Counted from the first letter of the stretch, positions 1 to 5,815 are shown. The stretch is DNA of 6,344 nt from Pseudomonadota bacterium (GCA_021850555.1 JAJZLX010000363.1:1-6344); one strand, 5' to 3'. Program-made: numbers and translations. Notes: generated by a model from the sequence alone, not told the origin.

Positions 1-717
1 GCATTCATCTACATCACGGCGAGCCCGCGTATCATCATGGCCGCAGGAGAGATGGGCAACGCGCCGAAGCACGTCATCAAGCTGAGCCGCCAGGGGGTGC
101 CCTGGGTCGGCCTCGTCGTCACCTATCTCGTCGGCGTGCTGTTCTTCTTTCCCTTCCCATCGTGGCAGAAGCTGGTTTCGGCGGTCTCGCTGATCACGGT
201 CCTCTCATACAGCATCGGGCCGGTGATCCTGCTGACCCTGCGTGCCTCGCTGCCGCAGGCGGTGCGTCCGTTCCGACTGCGGGCGGCGGGCCTGCTGTCG
301 ACGATCGGGTTCATTTTGTCCAATTGGATCATCTATTGGACCGGATACTCGGTCGGCAAATGGATGTTCGGCGCGGTGTTCGTTTATATCGTGGCGTACC
401 TCCTGTGGTATTTCGCCGTACGCCGCCGGCCGCTCGAGGAGTTGGGATGGCGGCAGGCGTGGTGGATCCCACCTTATCTGGCCGGCATGTGGCTGGTCAG
501 TTACCTGGGGCCCACGGGCACCATGGGTGGCACGGGCGTACTCGGATTCTTCACCGGCATGTGGATCATCGCCGGCTTCAGCCTGGTGGTGCTGTGGGCC
601 GCCCTGAGGGCGGGGCAAAGCACCGAGGCCGCGCAACGCTGCGCCGACTTCGTGAGGACTCTGGGCTCTAGCGGGGTGGAAACCCCCAGGCGCCCGCAAG
701 AGCTGGAGGCGCCCTGA
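1..717 (+). CDS. APC-superfamily amino-acid permease, C-terminal part (5' end outside window)
   Basis: This is the last 238 codons of a membrane transporter. The frame is open from base 1, so the ATG at 37 is an internal Met and not the start. About six hydrophobic segments are visible at fragment residues 34-51, 57-80, 95-115, 122-140, 154-170 and 181-201, followed by a polar cytoplasmic tail rich in Ala, Arg and Glu. The stretch FPSWQKLVSAVSLITVLSY followed by SIGPVILLTLR and a downstream RPFRL resembles the C-terminal half of APC amino acid:proton symporters, particularly the YveA/AspT-like aspartate symporter group. The expected role is proton-coupled amino-acid uptake across the inner membrane; the substrate cannot be read from this fragment. 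The gene ends with TGA at 715-717 and converges on the GFA gene with a 25-nt gap. No U-tract terminator is visible in that gap. Confidence 0.85.
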   Translation, partial: AFIYITASPRIIMAAGEMGNAPKHVIKLSRQGVPWVGLVVTYLVGVLFFFPFPSWQKLVSAVSLITVLSYSIGPVILLTLRASLPQAVRPFRLRAAGLLSTIGFILSNWIIYWTGYSVGKWMFGAVFVYIVAYLLWYFAVRRRPLEELGWRQAWWIPPYLAGMWLVSYLGPTGTMGGTGVLGFFTGMWIIAGFSLVVLWAALRAGQSTEAAQRCADFVRTLGSSGVETPRRPQELEAP

Positions 718-742
718 GACCGGCCCCGCCGCGAACGGCCGC

Positions 743-1177
743 TCAGCGTTGGGACGAGTCTTGCGGCCACTGCGGCAGGCCGTCCTCGATCTCGTAGTAA
801 TCGCCTTTGTCGGCCGCGAAGATGTGGGTCGACGCCTCGAGGCCCGAGGGGGAATCGAGCGTGCCGGCCCAGATGCTGATGTGACGGCCGTGTGCGGGCT
901 CCCAGAACAGCGGCGAGCCGCAGGTGCCGCAGAATCCCCGGCGCGCGCTTGCCGAGGAGCGGTACCAGCGCAGACTTTCGGCCGAGATCAGCCGCAGATG
1001 CTCCGGGGCGCAAGCAGTGGCCGCGGCGAAGTGACCGCTCGCCCGGCGGCACATGGCGCAGTGGCAATAGATGATAGGACGAAGGGGGCCGCGTACCTCG
1101 AAGCGCACCGCCCCGCACAGGCACTGGCCGCGCGCGGTTGTCCCCTGGGATTGCCCGGCAAACTGAGGATCGGACAT
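743..1177 (-). CDS. GFA/CENP-V family zinc protein (glutathione-dependent formaldehyde-activating enzyme-like)
   Basis: This 144-residue soluble protein carries the complete cysteine pattern of the GFA fold. C19-x-C21 pairs with C83-x-x-C86 (FCGTCGSPLFW) as the structural zinc site, and C38-H-C40-x-x-C43 (YCHCAMCRR) forms the second, catalytic-type zinc site. The length is normal for the family. The founding member was described as promoting S-hydroxymethylglutathione formation from formaldehyde and glutathione, but most family members have no proven substrate, so this function should not be assumed. The start at 1177 is supported by GGAGGG four nt upstream. It follows plsC in the same orientation after 57 nt, so co-transcription is plausible, with its own strong ribosome site. 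No formaldehyde or glutathione gene lies nearby to support a specific role. Confidence 0.88.
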   Translation of the reverse strand: MSDPQFAGQSQGTTARGQCLCGAVRFEVRGPLRPIIYCHCAMCRRASGHFAAATACAPEHLRLISAESLRWYRSSASARRGFCGTCGSPLFWEPAHGRHISIWAGTLDSPSGLEASTHIFAADKGDYYEIEDGLPQWPQDSSQR

Positions 1178-1181
1178 ATGG

Positions 1182-1187
1182 CCCTCC
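1182..1187 (-). promoter_or_regulatory. Shine-Dalgarno site of the GFA gene
   Basis: On the minus strand GGAGGG is followed by CCAT and then the ATG at 1177-1175. It fixes the start codon of the GFA-family gene and is the strongest ribosome site in the minus-strand block. Confidence 0.8.
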
Positions 1188-1193
1188 GGATTG

Positions 1194-1223
1194 CGACGGC
1201 TGAGCGACCACGCTCGACCGTCG
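1194..1223 (-). repeat. Hairpin in the plsC-GFA gap
   Basis: CGACGG (1194-1199) pairs with CCGTCG (1218-1223), and GAGCG (1202-1206) pairs with CGCTC (1211-1215) around a 4-nt loop. A 2x2 internal loop (CT/GA) separates the two helices. On the minus-strand transcript it lies between the plsC stop and the GFA ribosome site, ending 6 nt before GGAGGG. There is no run of U after it, so a Rho-independent terminator is unlikely. It could be an mRNA processing or stability element inside an operon; that role is inference. Confidence 0.55.
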
Positions 1224-1234
1224 GGCCGATTCTC

Positions 1235-1984
1235 TCAGCCCGGGCCCGGGCTCGTCTGACTGGAATCGACTGCCCCACCCTGCATTTGCGCCACCGTGGC
1301 CTCGACCCAGGACTGTATCTCCTGGTTGACCTCGCGCGGATCACGGCCGGCTGCAGCCACCGGCTTGCCGATCATCACGCGGATAGTGCCCGGTTTCTTG
1401 AGCAGTCCCCGCCGCGGCCAGAAAGTGCCGGCATTGTGCGCCACCGGTACCAGGAGTTTCCCCGTCTCGGCCGCGAGCAGCGTCCCGCTCACCCCGTAGC
1501 GCCGGGTCTGGCCCGCGGCCATGCGCGTGCCTTCGGGGAAAATGATGATCCAGTCGCCCTCGGCCAGCCGTTCCTTGCCCTGGGCGATGACCTGGCCGAC
1601 GGCGGAATGGCCGGACTTGCGGTCGATGGCGATCGCGTGCACCTGTCGGATGCCCCAGCCGACCACCGGGATCCAGGTGAGCTCGCGCTTCAGCACCCAG
1701 ACCTGGCGGGGAAACACCAGCGACATCGCAATGGTTTCCCAAGAGGAGGAATGCTTCCACAGCGCGATGTGATTGTCTCCGGGGAGGTTCTCGAGGCCCT
1801 CGATCCGATAGTCCAGGCGGCAAGTCCACTTGAGCGCCGTCAGCAGCACCCGCGCCCACACCCTGACCAGCGCGAAGCGGCGCCGGAACGGCAGCATCGA
1901 GCAGGCGATCACGAAAAAGATCGAGTAGAAGAATGTCCACAGGAACAGGAAGGCGGTAAAGACGAGAGAGCCGATGAGTTGCAT
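1235..1984 (-). CDS. plsC: 1-acyl-sn-glycerol-3-phosphate acyltransferase (PlsC family)
   Basis: This 249-residue inner-membrane enzyme is expected to transfer an acyl chain to lysophosphatidic acid to make phosphatidic acid, the precursor of membrane phospholipids. A long hydrophobic N-terminal segment (residues 3-31) is the membrane anchor. The acyltransferase motifs are in order: block I H78-SSSW-E83, block II around HAIAIDRKSG (116-125), block III FPEGTR (149-154) and block IV VPVAHNAG (179-186). Block I reads HX4E instead of the textbook HX4D. The length is typical. The upstream frame is closed by a TGA at 1996-1994, so the ATG at 1984 is the earliest ATG, but no Shine-Dalgarno sequence precedes it and translation initiation may be weak. 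It lies 167 nt behind glyS; the gammaproteobacterial glyQ-glyS-gmhB-plsC order supports the call, although gmhB is missing. A related lyso-lipid acyltransferase specificity cannot be excluded. Confidence 0.88.
   Translation of the reverse strand: MQLIGSLVFTAFLFLWTFFYSIFFVIACSMLPFRRRFALVRVWARVLLTALKWTCRLDYRIEGLENLPGDNHIALWKHSSSWETIAMSLVFPRQVWVLKRELTWIPVVGWGIRQVHAIAIDRKSGHSAVGQVIAQGKERLAEGDWIIIFPEGTRMAAGQTRRYGVSGTLLAAETGKLLVPVAHNAGTFWPRRGLLKKPGTIRVMIGKPVAAAGRDPREVNQEIQSWVEATVAQMQGGAVDSSQTSPGPG
1237..1252. repeat. Perfect 16-bp palindrome at the plsC 3' end
   Basis: AGCCCGGGCCCGGGCT reads the same on both strands and overlaps the first base of the plsC stop codon plus its last five codons (Ser-Pro-Gly-Pro-Gly). 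It could form a 6-bp hairpin with a 4-nt loop in the transcript, but no U-tract follows. It may be no more than a by-product of GC-rich Pro/Gly codons. Confidence 0.4.
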
Positions 1985-2012
1985 GGCGATGGGTCAGGAC
2001 GGAGCACGACCC

Positions 2013-2105
2013 GAGGGGTGGGCTCCCCGGGGGTGCGAAGACCGGGTATTCCTGCGCAAGACCCCATGGGCGGGCGCGCGGCACCCCGGGAAAATCCCCT
2101 CAAGG
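2013..2105. repeat. Palindromic intergenic repeat, short copy
   Basis: This 93-bp element fills most of the glyS-plsC gap. Its right end (2084-2105) matches 21 of 22 bases of 5725-5746 in the glnA leader, the one difference being C2098 against G5739. The shared motif CTGCGCAAG occurs inside both copies (2052-2060 and 5642-5650). The left end has GAG-S-GG followed by TCCCCGGG in both copies. The ends are inverted: GAGGGG at 2013-2018 pairs with CCCCTC at 2096-2101. Compared with the copy at 5604-5746 it lacks about 50 bp of the interior. It encodes nothing recognisable. It is probably a REP/MITE-like intergenic element, or a structured RNA carried at two loci. Confidence 0.6.
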
Positions 2106-2151
2106 GAATGCTCCGGCGATAGCGGGTTGGAATGCGTCTGCATGGTCCGGG

Positions 2152-4338
2152 TCAACCCGGCAGCCGCGACAGGTCGGCCACGCCGGCGAACAGCTCCCGC
2201 ATCCGGGCAAGCAGGGCCAGTCGGTTGGCGCGCAGCCGCCGGTTCTCGTCCATGACCATCACTGTATCGAAGAACGCGTCCACCGCTGGCCGCAGGGCCG
2301 CCAGCTGAGTGAGCGCGCCGGAATAATCCCGGCGCGCCGTGGCCGCCGACACCGTGCCGCGCAGCGCATCGATGGACTCGAACAGGCTCCGCTCGGCCGG
2401 CTCTTCGAGCAGAGCCGGATCGATCGCCGGGGCCGTGCCCCTCACCGCCCGCCCGCCGCCTTGCGGCTCGGCCGCCTCGGCCGGGGGCTGCTCACCCGAT
2501 TTCCTCAGAATGTTGGCCACGCGCTTGTTGGCCGCCGTGAGACTCGCCGCCTCCGGCAGCGTCAGAAAGGCGCTGAGCGCCTTCAATCGCTCATCGAAAT
2601 CCATGGGCGAGGCAGGGCGTGTCGCGAGCACCGCGTCGAACATCTCCGTAGTGAACGGTCCTTTGACCGCATCGTTCTCCAGGTAGTAGGCGCGCAAGCG
2701 CTCCAGCACGTAGTCGTACAGCTCCTCGGCCACCGCATCGATCGACAAGGCCGGCGCGGCCTTGTCCGTCGCCAGCGCGATCCGCTCGATGTCCGACTGC
2801 GCGAGGCCGACTGCATGCCGCAGCATTCCCGCCAGGTCGAGATCGAGACGCTTCTCGAGCAGGATCCGGGTGAGGCCGATGGCCGCCCGGCGCAGTCCGA
2901 ACGGATCCTTCGTGCCGCTCGGCTTGCCGCCGATCGCGAATATTCCGGCCAGAGTATCCACCTTGTCGGCGATGGCGATCACCGTGCCGGCACCCGTAAG
3001 CGGCAGCTCGTCACCCGCGCCGCGTGGCAGGTAGTGCTCGCGGAGGGCGGCGGCCACTTCCGGGTCCTCGCCATCGGCGAGCGCGTAGTGGGCGCCCATG
3101 ATGCCCTGCAGCTCGGGAAACTCCCCGACCATGGCCGTCAGCAGGTCGCACTTGCACAGGCTCGCCGCGCGCTCCGCCTGCGCCACGGACTGTCCGGTCG
3201 ATCCGGCGACCTCGATCGCCAGCACGCGGATGCGCCGGCTACGGTCACCCAGCGAGCCGAGCCTGGCCTGGAAAGTGACCGCATCCAGGCCCTCGATGCG
3301 CGCCGCGAGCGCGGTCTTGCGGTCCTGGTCCCAGAAAAACGCCGCATCGGCGAGGCGCGGGCGCACCACGCGCTCGTTGCCTTCGATCACCTTGGCGGGC
3401 TCACGGCTCTCGAGATTGGCTACCGCGATGAAACAGGGCAGCAGGGCGCCGTCCGCGCCCTCCACGGGGAAATACCTCTGGTGATCCTCCAGGGTGGAAG
3501 TCAACACCTCGCGCGGTAGTCCGAGGAAGCGCGGCTCGAAACGGCCGGCGAGCGGCACGGGCCACTCGACCAGTGCAGTGACCTCCTCGAGCAGCGCATC
3601 GCTCATCAACGCCCGCCCGCCGAGCCCGGCGGCCGCGGCCGTCACGCGCTCGCGCACCAGAGCGCGGCGGACCTCGAAGTCCGCAATCACATGCCCGCGC
3701 CCGCCCAGCGCGCGCTCGTAGGCGGAGGGACTGGAGATCGTGAGCGGCTTGGGGGCATGAAAGCGATGGCCGCGGGTCAGGTTTCCCGCCGGGATGTCGA
3801 ACAGTCTCGCCGGCACGACCTCCTTGCCATACAACATGACGATCCAGTGCACGGGCCGCACGAATTCCGCCTCGCCCGCGCCCCAACGCATCCGCCGCGG
3901 GATGGGCAACGCATCGAGCGCCTCGCGCACCAGGGCGGGCAACAGCTGCACGGCGGCCGCGCCCGGCTTGACCCCTGTGTGGTAGAGGAATGCGCCCTTG
4001 CCCTCCTCGCGCCGCTCGAGCGCCTCCCAAGGCACGCCGCAGCCGGCGGCGAATGCCTGCGCCGCCCGGGTCGGCTGGCCGGCCGAATCGAATGCCACGT
4101 TGACCGGCGGGCCGCGCCGCTCGATCTTCTGGTCCGGCTGGCAGGCCGCCAGTCGCCTGACGCGTACCGCCAAGCGCCGGGGCGAGGCGAACGATCTCAG
4201 CTCCCCGTGCGCCAGAGCGGCTTTCGCCAGGCCGTTCAGCAGGCCGGTGGCAAATGCCTGCTCCAGAGCGCGCAACGCCTTGGGCGGGAGCTCCTCCGTT
4301 CCGATCTCAACCAGGAAATCGTGCTTGTCGACGGTCAT
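2152..4338 (-). CDS. glyS: Glycyl-tRNA synthetase beta subunit
   Basis: GlyS is the large subunit of the bacterial alpha2beta2 glycyl-tRNA synthetase and handles tRNA recognition while GlyQ makes glycyl-adenylate. The 728-residue product begins with the family signature [15 protein letters not shown] (8-22). It also carries [14 protein letters not shown] (279-292), the HD-like region with [14 protein letters not shown] (406-419) and [12 protein letters not shown] (456-467), and [19 protein letters not shown] (470-488). The C-terminal anticodon-binding domain includes NKRVANIL (604-611) and ends [15 protein letters not shown]. It is roughly 40 residues longer than the E. coli protein (about 689). 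Part of the excess is an Ala/Pro/Gly-rich insert at about 615-638 within the C-terminal domain. The ATG at 4338 overlaps the glyQ stop by 4 nt (ATGA) and is preceded by GAGGGA six nt upstream, so the two subunits are likely translationally coupled. Confidence 0.97.
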   Translation of the reverse strand: MTVDKHDFLVEIGTEELPPKALRALEQAFATGLLNGLAKAALAHGELRSFASPRRLAVRVRRLAACQPDQKIERRGPPVNVAFDSAGQPTRAAQAFAAGCGVPWEALERREEGKGAFLYHTGVKPGAAAVQLLPALVREALDALPIPRRMRWGAGEAEFVRPVHWIVMLYGKEVVPARLFDIPAGNLTRGHRFHAPKPLTISSPSAYERALGGRGHVIADFEVRRALVRERVTAAAAGLGGRALMSDALLEEVTALVEWPVPLAGRFEPRFLGLPREVLTSTLEDHQRYFPVEGADGALLPCFIAVANLESREPAKVIEGNERVVRPRLADAAFFWDQDRKTALAARIEGLDAVTFQARLGSLGDRSRRIRVLAIEVAGSTGQSVAQAERAASLCKCDLLTAMVGEFPELQGIMGAHYALADGEDPEVAAALREHYLPRGAGDELPLTGAGTVIAIADKVDTLAGIFAIGGKPSGTKDPFGLRRAAIGLTRILLEKRLDLDLAGMLRHAVGLAQSDIERIALATDKAAPALSIDAVAEELYDYVLERLRAYYLENDAVKGPFTTEMFDAVLATRPASPMDFDERLKALSAFLTLPEAASLTAANKRVANILRKSGEQPPAEAAEPQGGGRAVRGTAPAIDPALLEEPAERSLFESIDALRGTVSAATARRDYSGALTQLAALRPAVDAFFDTVMVMDENRRLRANRLALLARMRELFAGVADLSRLPG

Positions 4339-5315
4339 GCATCGTCCCTCACAGGGGCTGCGCCGGAGCCGTCCCCGGATGCAGCCTCGATGCCGCCGCC
4401 GCCCGCAGGTCGCCGGCCCTGAAGCATTGGAAAGCCCAATGCCTGGCGGCTGTCGTAATAGGCGCGTGCCACGCCACTCGCCAGCGCGCGCATGCGCAGG
4501 ATGTAGCGCTGGCGCTCGGTCACGGAGATCGCGCGCCGTGCATCGAGCAAGTTGAACGTGTGCGAAGCCTTGAGTACCTGCTCATAGGCAGGCAACGGCA
4601 GGTTTTGCTCGAGCAGCGCCCGGCAGGCGCGCTCATGGTCCTCGAAATGGCGAAACAGTGTCGGAACGTCGGCGAGCTCGAAGTCGTATTTCGACTGCTC
4701 CACCTCGTTCTGGTGAAACACGTCGCCATAGGTCATTTTGCCGAGCGGACCATCGGTCCACACGATGTCGTACAGGCTCTCGACCCCCTGCAGATACATC
4801 GCCAGCCGCTCCAGGCCATAGGTGATCTCGCCGGTGACCGGCCGGCAGTCAAGGCCGCCAACCTGTTGAAAGTAGGTGAACTGGGTGATTTCCATCCCGT
4901 TGAGCCACACTTCCCAGCCGAGCCCCCAGGCTCCGAGCGTCGGGGACTCCCAGTTGTCCTCGACGAAGCGCACGTCGTGCACCAGCGGGTCGAGGCCGAG
5001 GGCGCGCAGGCTCCCGAGGTACTGCTCGAGAATATCCGCGGGCGAGGGCTTGATGACGACCTGAAACTGGTAGTAGTGCTGCAGGCGGAAGGGATTCTCG
5101 CCGTAACGGCCGTCGGCCGGCCGCCGGGACGGCTGGGCGTAGGCGGCGCTCCAGGGCTCCGGTCCGATCGAGCGCAGGAACGTGGCCGGGTGGAAAGTGC
5201 CGGCGCCGACCTCCATGTCGTAGGGCTGCAGCACGATGCAGCCCCGTTCGGACCAATACCGCTGCAGGGCGAAGATCAGCTCCTGGAAGGTGCGGGGCGC
5301 TGTCGCGGTCTTCAT
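4335..5315 (-). CDS. glyQ: Glycyl-tRNA synthetase alpha subunit
   Basis: GlyQ is the catalytic class II subunit that activates glycine with ATP in the alpha2beta2 glycyl-tRNA synthetase. The protein starts [20 protein letters not shown] and is clearly homologous to E. coli GlyQ throughout. Recognisable blocks are [20 protein letters not shown] (61-80), the motif-2-like [12 protein letters not shown] (76-87), [20 protein letters not shown] (125-144) and class II motif 3 [12 protein letters not shown] (163-174). The frame is open further, to 5414, but homology begins at the ATG at 5315, giving 326 residues. A GTG codon directly before that ATG is an alternative start. The only ribosome-site-like sequence, AGGTG, abuts the ATG and is too close to be ideal. 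The protein has about 25 extra Gly/Ala-rich residues after the usual end (GFPM), overlapping the region in front of glyS. It is the first gene of the minus-strand block. Confidence 0.97.
   Translation of the reverse strand: MKTATAPRTFQELIFALQRYWSERGCIVLQPYDMEVGAGTFHPATFLRSIGPEPWSAAYAQPSRRPADGRYGENPFRLQHYYQFQVVIKPSPADILEQYLGSLRALGLDPLVHDVRFVEDNWESPTLGAWGLGWEVWLNGMEITQFTYFQQVGGLDCRPVTGEITYGLERLAMYLQGVESLYDIVWTDGPLGKMTYGDVFHQNEVEQSKYDFELADVPTLFRHFEDHERACRALLEQNLPLPAYEQVLKASHTFNLLDARRAISVTERQRYILRMRALASGVARAYYDSRQALGFPMLQGRRPAGGGGIEAASGDGSGAAPVRDDA
4345..4350 (-). promoter_or_regulatory. Shine-Dalgarno site of glyS
   Basis: GAGGGA on the minus strand lies 6 nt before the glyS ATG and inside the last codons of glyQ. 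It supports the 4338 start and independent ribosome loading in addition to coupling through the ATGA overlap. Confidence 0.7.
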
Positions 5316-5345
5316 CACCTGGCCAAACGAGCAAAATGGTTCGCG

Positions 5346-5351
5346 AGTATA
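5346..5351 (-). promoter_or_regulatory. Possible glyQ -10 box
   Basis: TATACT on the minus strand is a good match to a sigma-70 -10 element and would give a leader of roughly 25 nt before the glyQ ATG. No -35 resembling TTGACA is present at 16-18 nt; that position falls inside the hairpin at 5357-5399. It is offered only as the best candidate. Confidence 0.35.
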
Positions 5352-5356
5352 GCGAA

Positions 5357-5399
5357 GGCCTGCCGCTCTCGGGCGGTGAGCCCGACAGCGCGGCAGGCC
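5357..5399. repeat. Strong inverted repeat upstream of glyQ
   Basis: GGCCTGCCGC (5357-5366) is perfectly complementary to GCGGCAGGCC (5390-5399). A second nested helix joins TCGGGC (5369-5374) to GCCCGA (5380-5385) around a 5-nt loop. It starts 42 nt upstream of the glyQ ATG and ends 10 nt before the first NtrC-like site. No U-tract follows on either strand. Depending on the real glyQ transcription start it is either a leader hairpin or a palindrome in the promoter that a repressor or other protein could recognise. Confidence 0.6.
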
Positions 5400-5409
5400 G
5401 ATCGCGGCT

Positions 5410-5426
5410 TGCACTATTTTGGCGCT
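5410..5426 (+). promoter_or_regulatory. NtrC-like operator 1 of glnA
   Basis: TGCACTATTTTGGCGCT fits the NtrC dyad (TGCACYA, spacer, TGGTGCA) with two mismatches in the right half. Its centre is about 116 bp upstream of the predicted sigma-54 start and 31 bp (about three helical turns) from operator 2, close to the spacing of the paired enhancer sites at E. coli glnA. Confidence 0.75.
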
Positions 5427-5440
5427 ATTCTTTTCCAGAA

Positions 5441-5457
5441 CGCACTATTCTGGTGCA
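5441..5457 (+). promoter_or_regulatory. NtrC-like operator 2 of glnA
   Basis: CGCACTATTCTGGTGCA differs from the NtrC consensus dyad at the first position only. Its centre lies about 85 bp upstream of the predicted start. With operator 1 it forms the probable enhancer on which phosphorylated NtrC oligomerises under nitrogen limitation. Confidence 0.8.
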
Positions 5458-5477
5458 CTCGCTGATTGAAATTCTTG

Positions 5478-5490
5478 CAACTATTTGATT
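5478..5490 (-). promoter_or_regulatory. IHF core site
   Basis: The minus strand reads AATCAAATAGTTG, an exact match to the IHF core WATCAANNNNTTR. It lies in an AT-rich tract between the NtrC pair and the sigma-54 -24 box, centred near -50. There a bend would bring enhancer-bound NtrC to the polymerase, as at other sigma-54 promoters. Confidence 0.6.
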
Positions 5491-5506
5491 TTAAAGTGCC
5501 TATTGT

Positions 5507-5523
5507 TTGGCATGGCGCATGCA
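5507..5523 (+). promoter_or_regulatory. Sigma-54 promoter of glnA (-24/-12)
   Basis: TTGGCATGGCGCATGCA has the invariant GG (5509-5510) and GC (5521-5522) separated by exactly 10 nt, with TGGCA at -24 and TGCA at -12. The first T of the usual TTGC is A. Transcription is predicted to start near 5534. Together with the upstream NtrC and IHF sites it indicates nitrogen-regulated expression of glnA. Confidence 0.75.
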
Positions 5524-5536
5524 CTATCATGGTGCT
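5520..5536 (+). promoter_or_regulatory. NtrC-like operator 3, overlapping the -12 box and start site
   Basis: TGCACTATCATGGTGCT matches the NtrC dyad except at the last base. Its left half is the same TGCA that forms the -12 element, and its right half covers the predicted transcription start. Bound here, NtrC would be expected to block rather than activate the promoter. Confidence 0.6.
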
Positions 5537-5603
5537 CCGCCATTCAAGCTTTGGTCTGGACTGTTTGCGAGTTAATGCTCTGCGGCTGAGGAGCGCGACC
5601 ACA

Positions 5604-5746
5604 GAGCGGATTTTCCCCGGGCGCCCCGGGCAGCGATGCATCTGCGCAAGTCCGCGGACCGGCCGCGCCTCACGAGAGCGCGGGGCTGCGCGGCGCAACG
5701 GCCGGTGCGGCGCGCTTGACGGCGCCCCGGGAAAATCCGCTCAAGG
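5604..5746. repeat. Large palindromic repeat in the glnA leader, long copy
   Basis: The ends 5604-5625 and 5721-5742 are complementary over 22 positions: 14 bp, one C-C mismatch (5618 and 5728), then 7 bp. Inside, ACCGGCC (5658-5664) pairs with GGCCGGT (5700-5706), CCGC (5652-5655) with GCGG (5707-5710) and GCGCC (5665-5669) with GGCGC (5692-5696). The whole element could thus fold as one long branched hairpin. A shorter relative lies at 2013-2105. If glnA starts near 5534, this element is transcribed and ends 73 nt before the start codon. It encodes no convincing protein. Confidence 0.65.
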
Positions 5747-5810
5747 ACACGTTTCGATTGCGATCCCGCAGCGCGGCTCGTGAATGATGCGGACACCACC
5801 CTGTTTCACC

Positions 5811-5815
5811 GGAGG
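5811..5815 (+). promoter_or_regulatory. Shine-Dalgarno site of glnA
   Basis: GGAGG is followed by CGAT and then the ATG at 5820. It decides the start against two in-frame ATG codons at 5784 and 5787, which lack a ribosome site and would add residues not found in the family. Confidence 0.85.

Noticed and set aside
718..742. Bidirectional terminator between the permease and GFA genes
   Set aside because: Only a 5-bp CGGCC/GGCCG pairing with an 11-nt loop and no T-run on either strand; too weak to annotate.
2099..2121. Sigma-28 (FliA) promoter suggested by CTCAAGG followed by GGCGATAG
   Set aside because: The spacing is about two bases shorter than expected, and the second copy at 5740-5764 lacks a proper -10. 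Similarity between the copies extends well upstream of the supposed -35, which fits a repeat better than a promoter.
749..2122. Long open frame on the plus strand (457 codons) across the GFA and plsC genes
   Set aside because: It lies antisense to two genes with clear family motifs, has a low-complexity Arg/Ala/Gly/His-rich translation, and is explained by high GC removing stop codons.
2461..3519. Plus-strand open frame of 352 codons inside glyS
   Set aside because: It is antisense to conserved glyS coding sequence, has an Arg/Gln/His-rich translation without recognisable motifs, and is a GC-driven shadow.
5330..5342. Fourth NtrC-like site (GCAAAATGGTTCG) beside the glyQ start
   Set aside because: Only the central AAAATGGT resembles the operator; the GCAC and GTGC half-sites are not intact.
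5316..5410. Glycine riboswitch or T-box leader in front of glyQ
   Set aside because: The space is under 100 nt, and neither tandem glycine-aptamer features nor a T-box sequence and anticodon stem can be seen. Only a simple hairpin is present.
5316..5414. Longer glyQ start at 5414
   Set aside because: The extra 33 residues have no counterpart in GlyQ proteins and would run through the hairpin; homology begins at the ATG at 5315.
4254..5465. Plus-strand open frame of 403 codons across glyQ
   Set aside because: It is antisense to the highly conserved GlyQ sequence and has no ribosome site or family features.
5466..5783. Small plus-strand open frame of 105 codons upstream of glnA
   Set aside because: It would start at TTG inside the IHF/sigma-54 region, upstream of the predicted transcript start, and runs through the inverted repeat. 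No ribosome site or conserved feature is visible.
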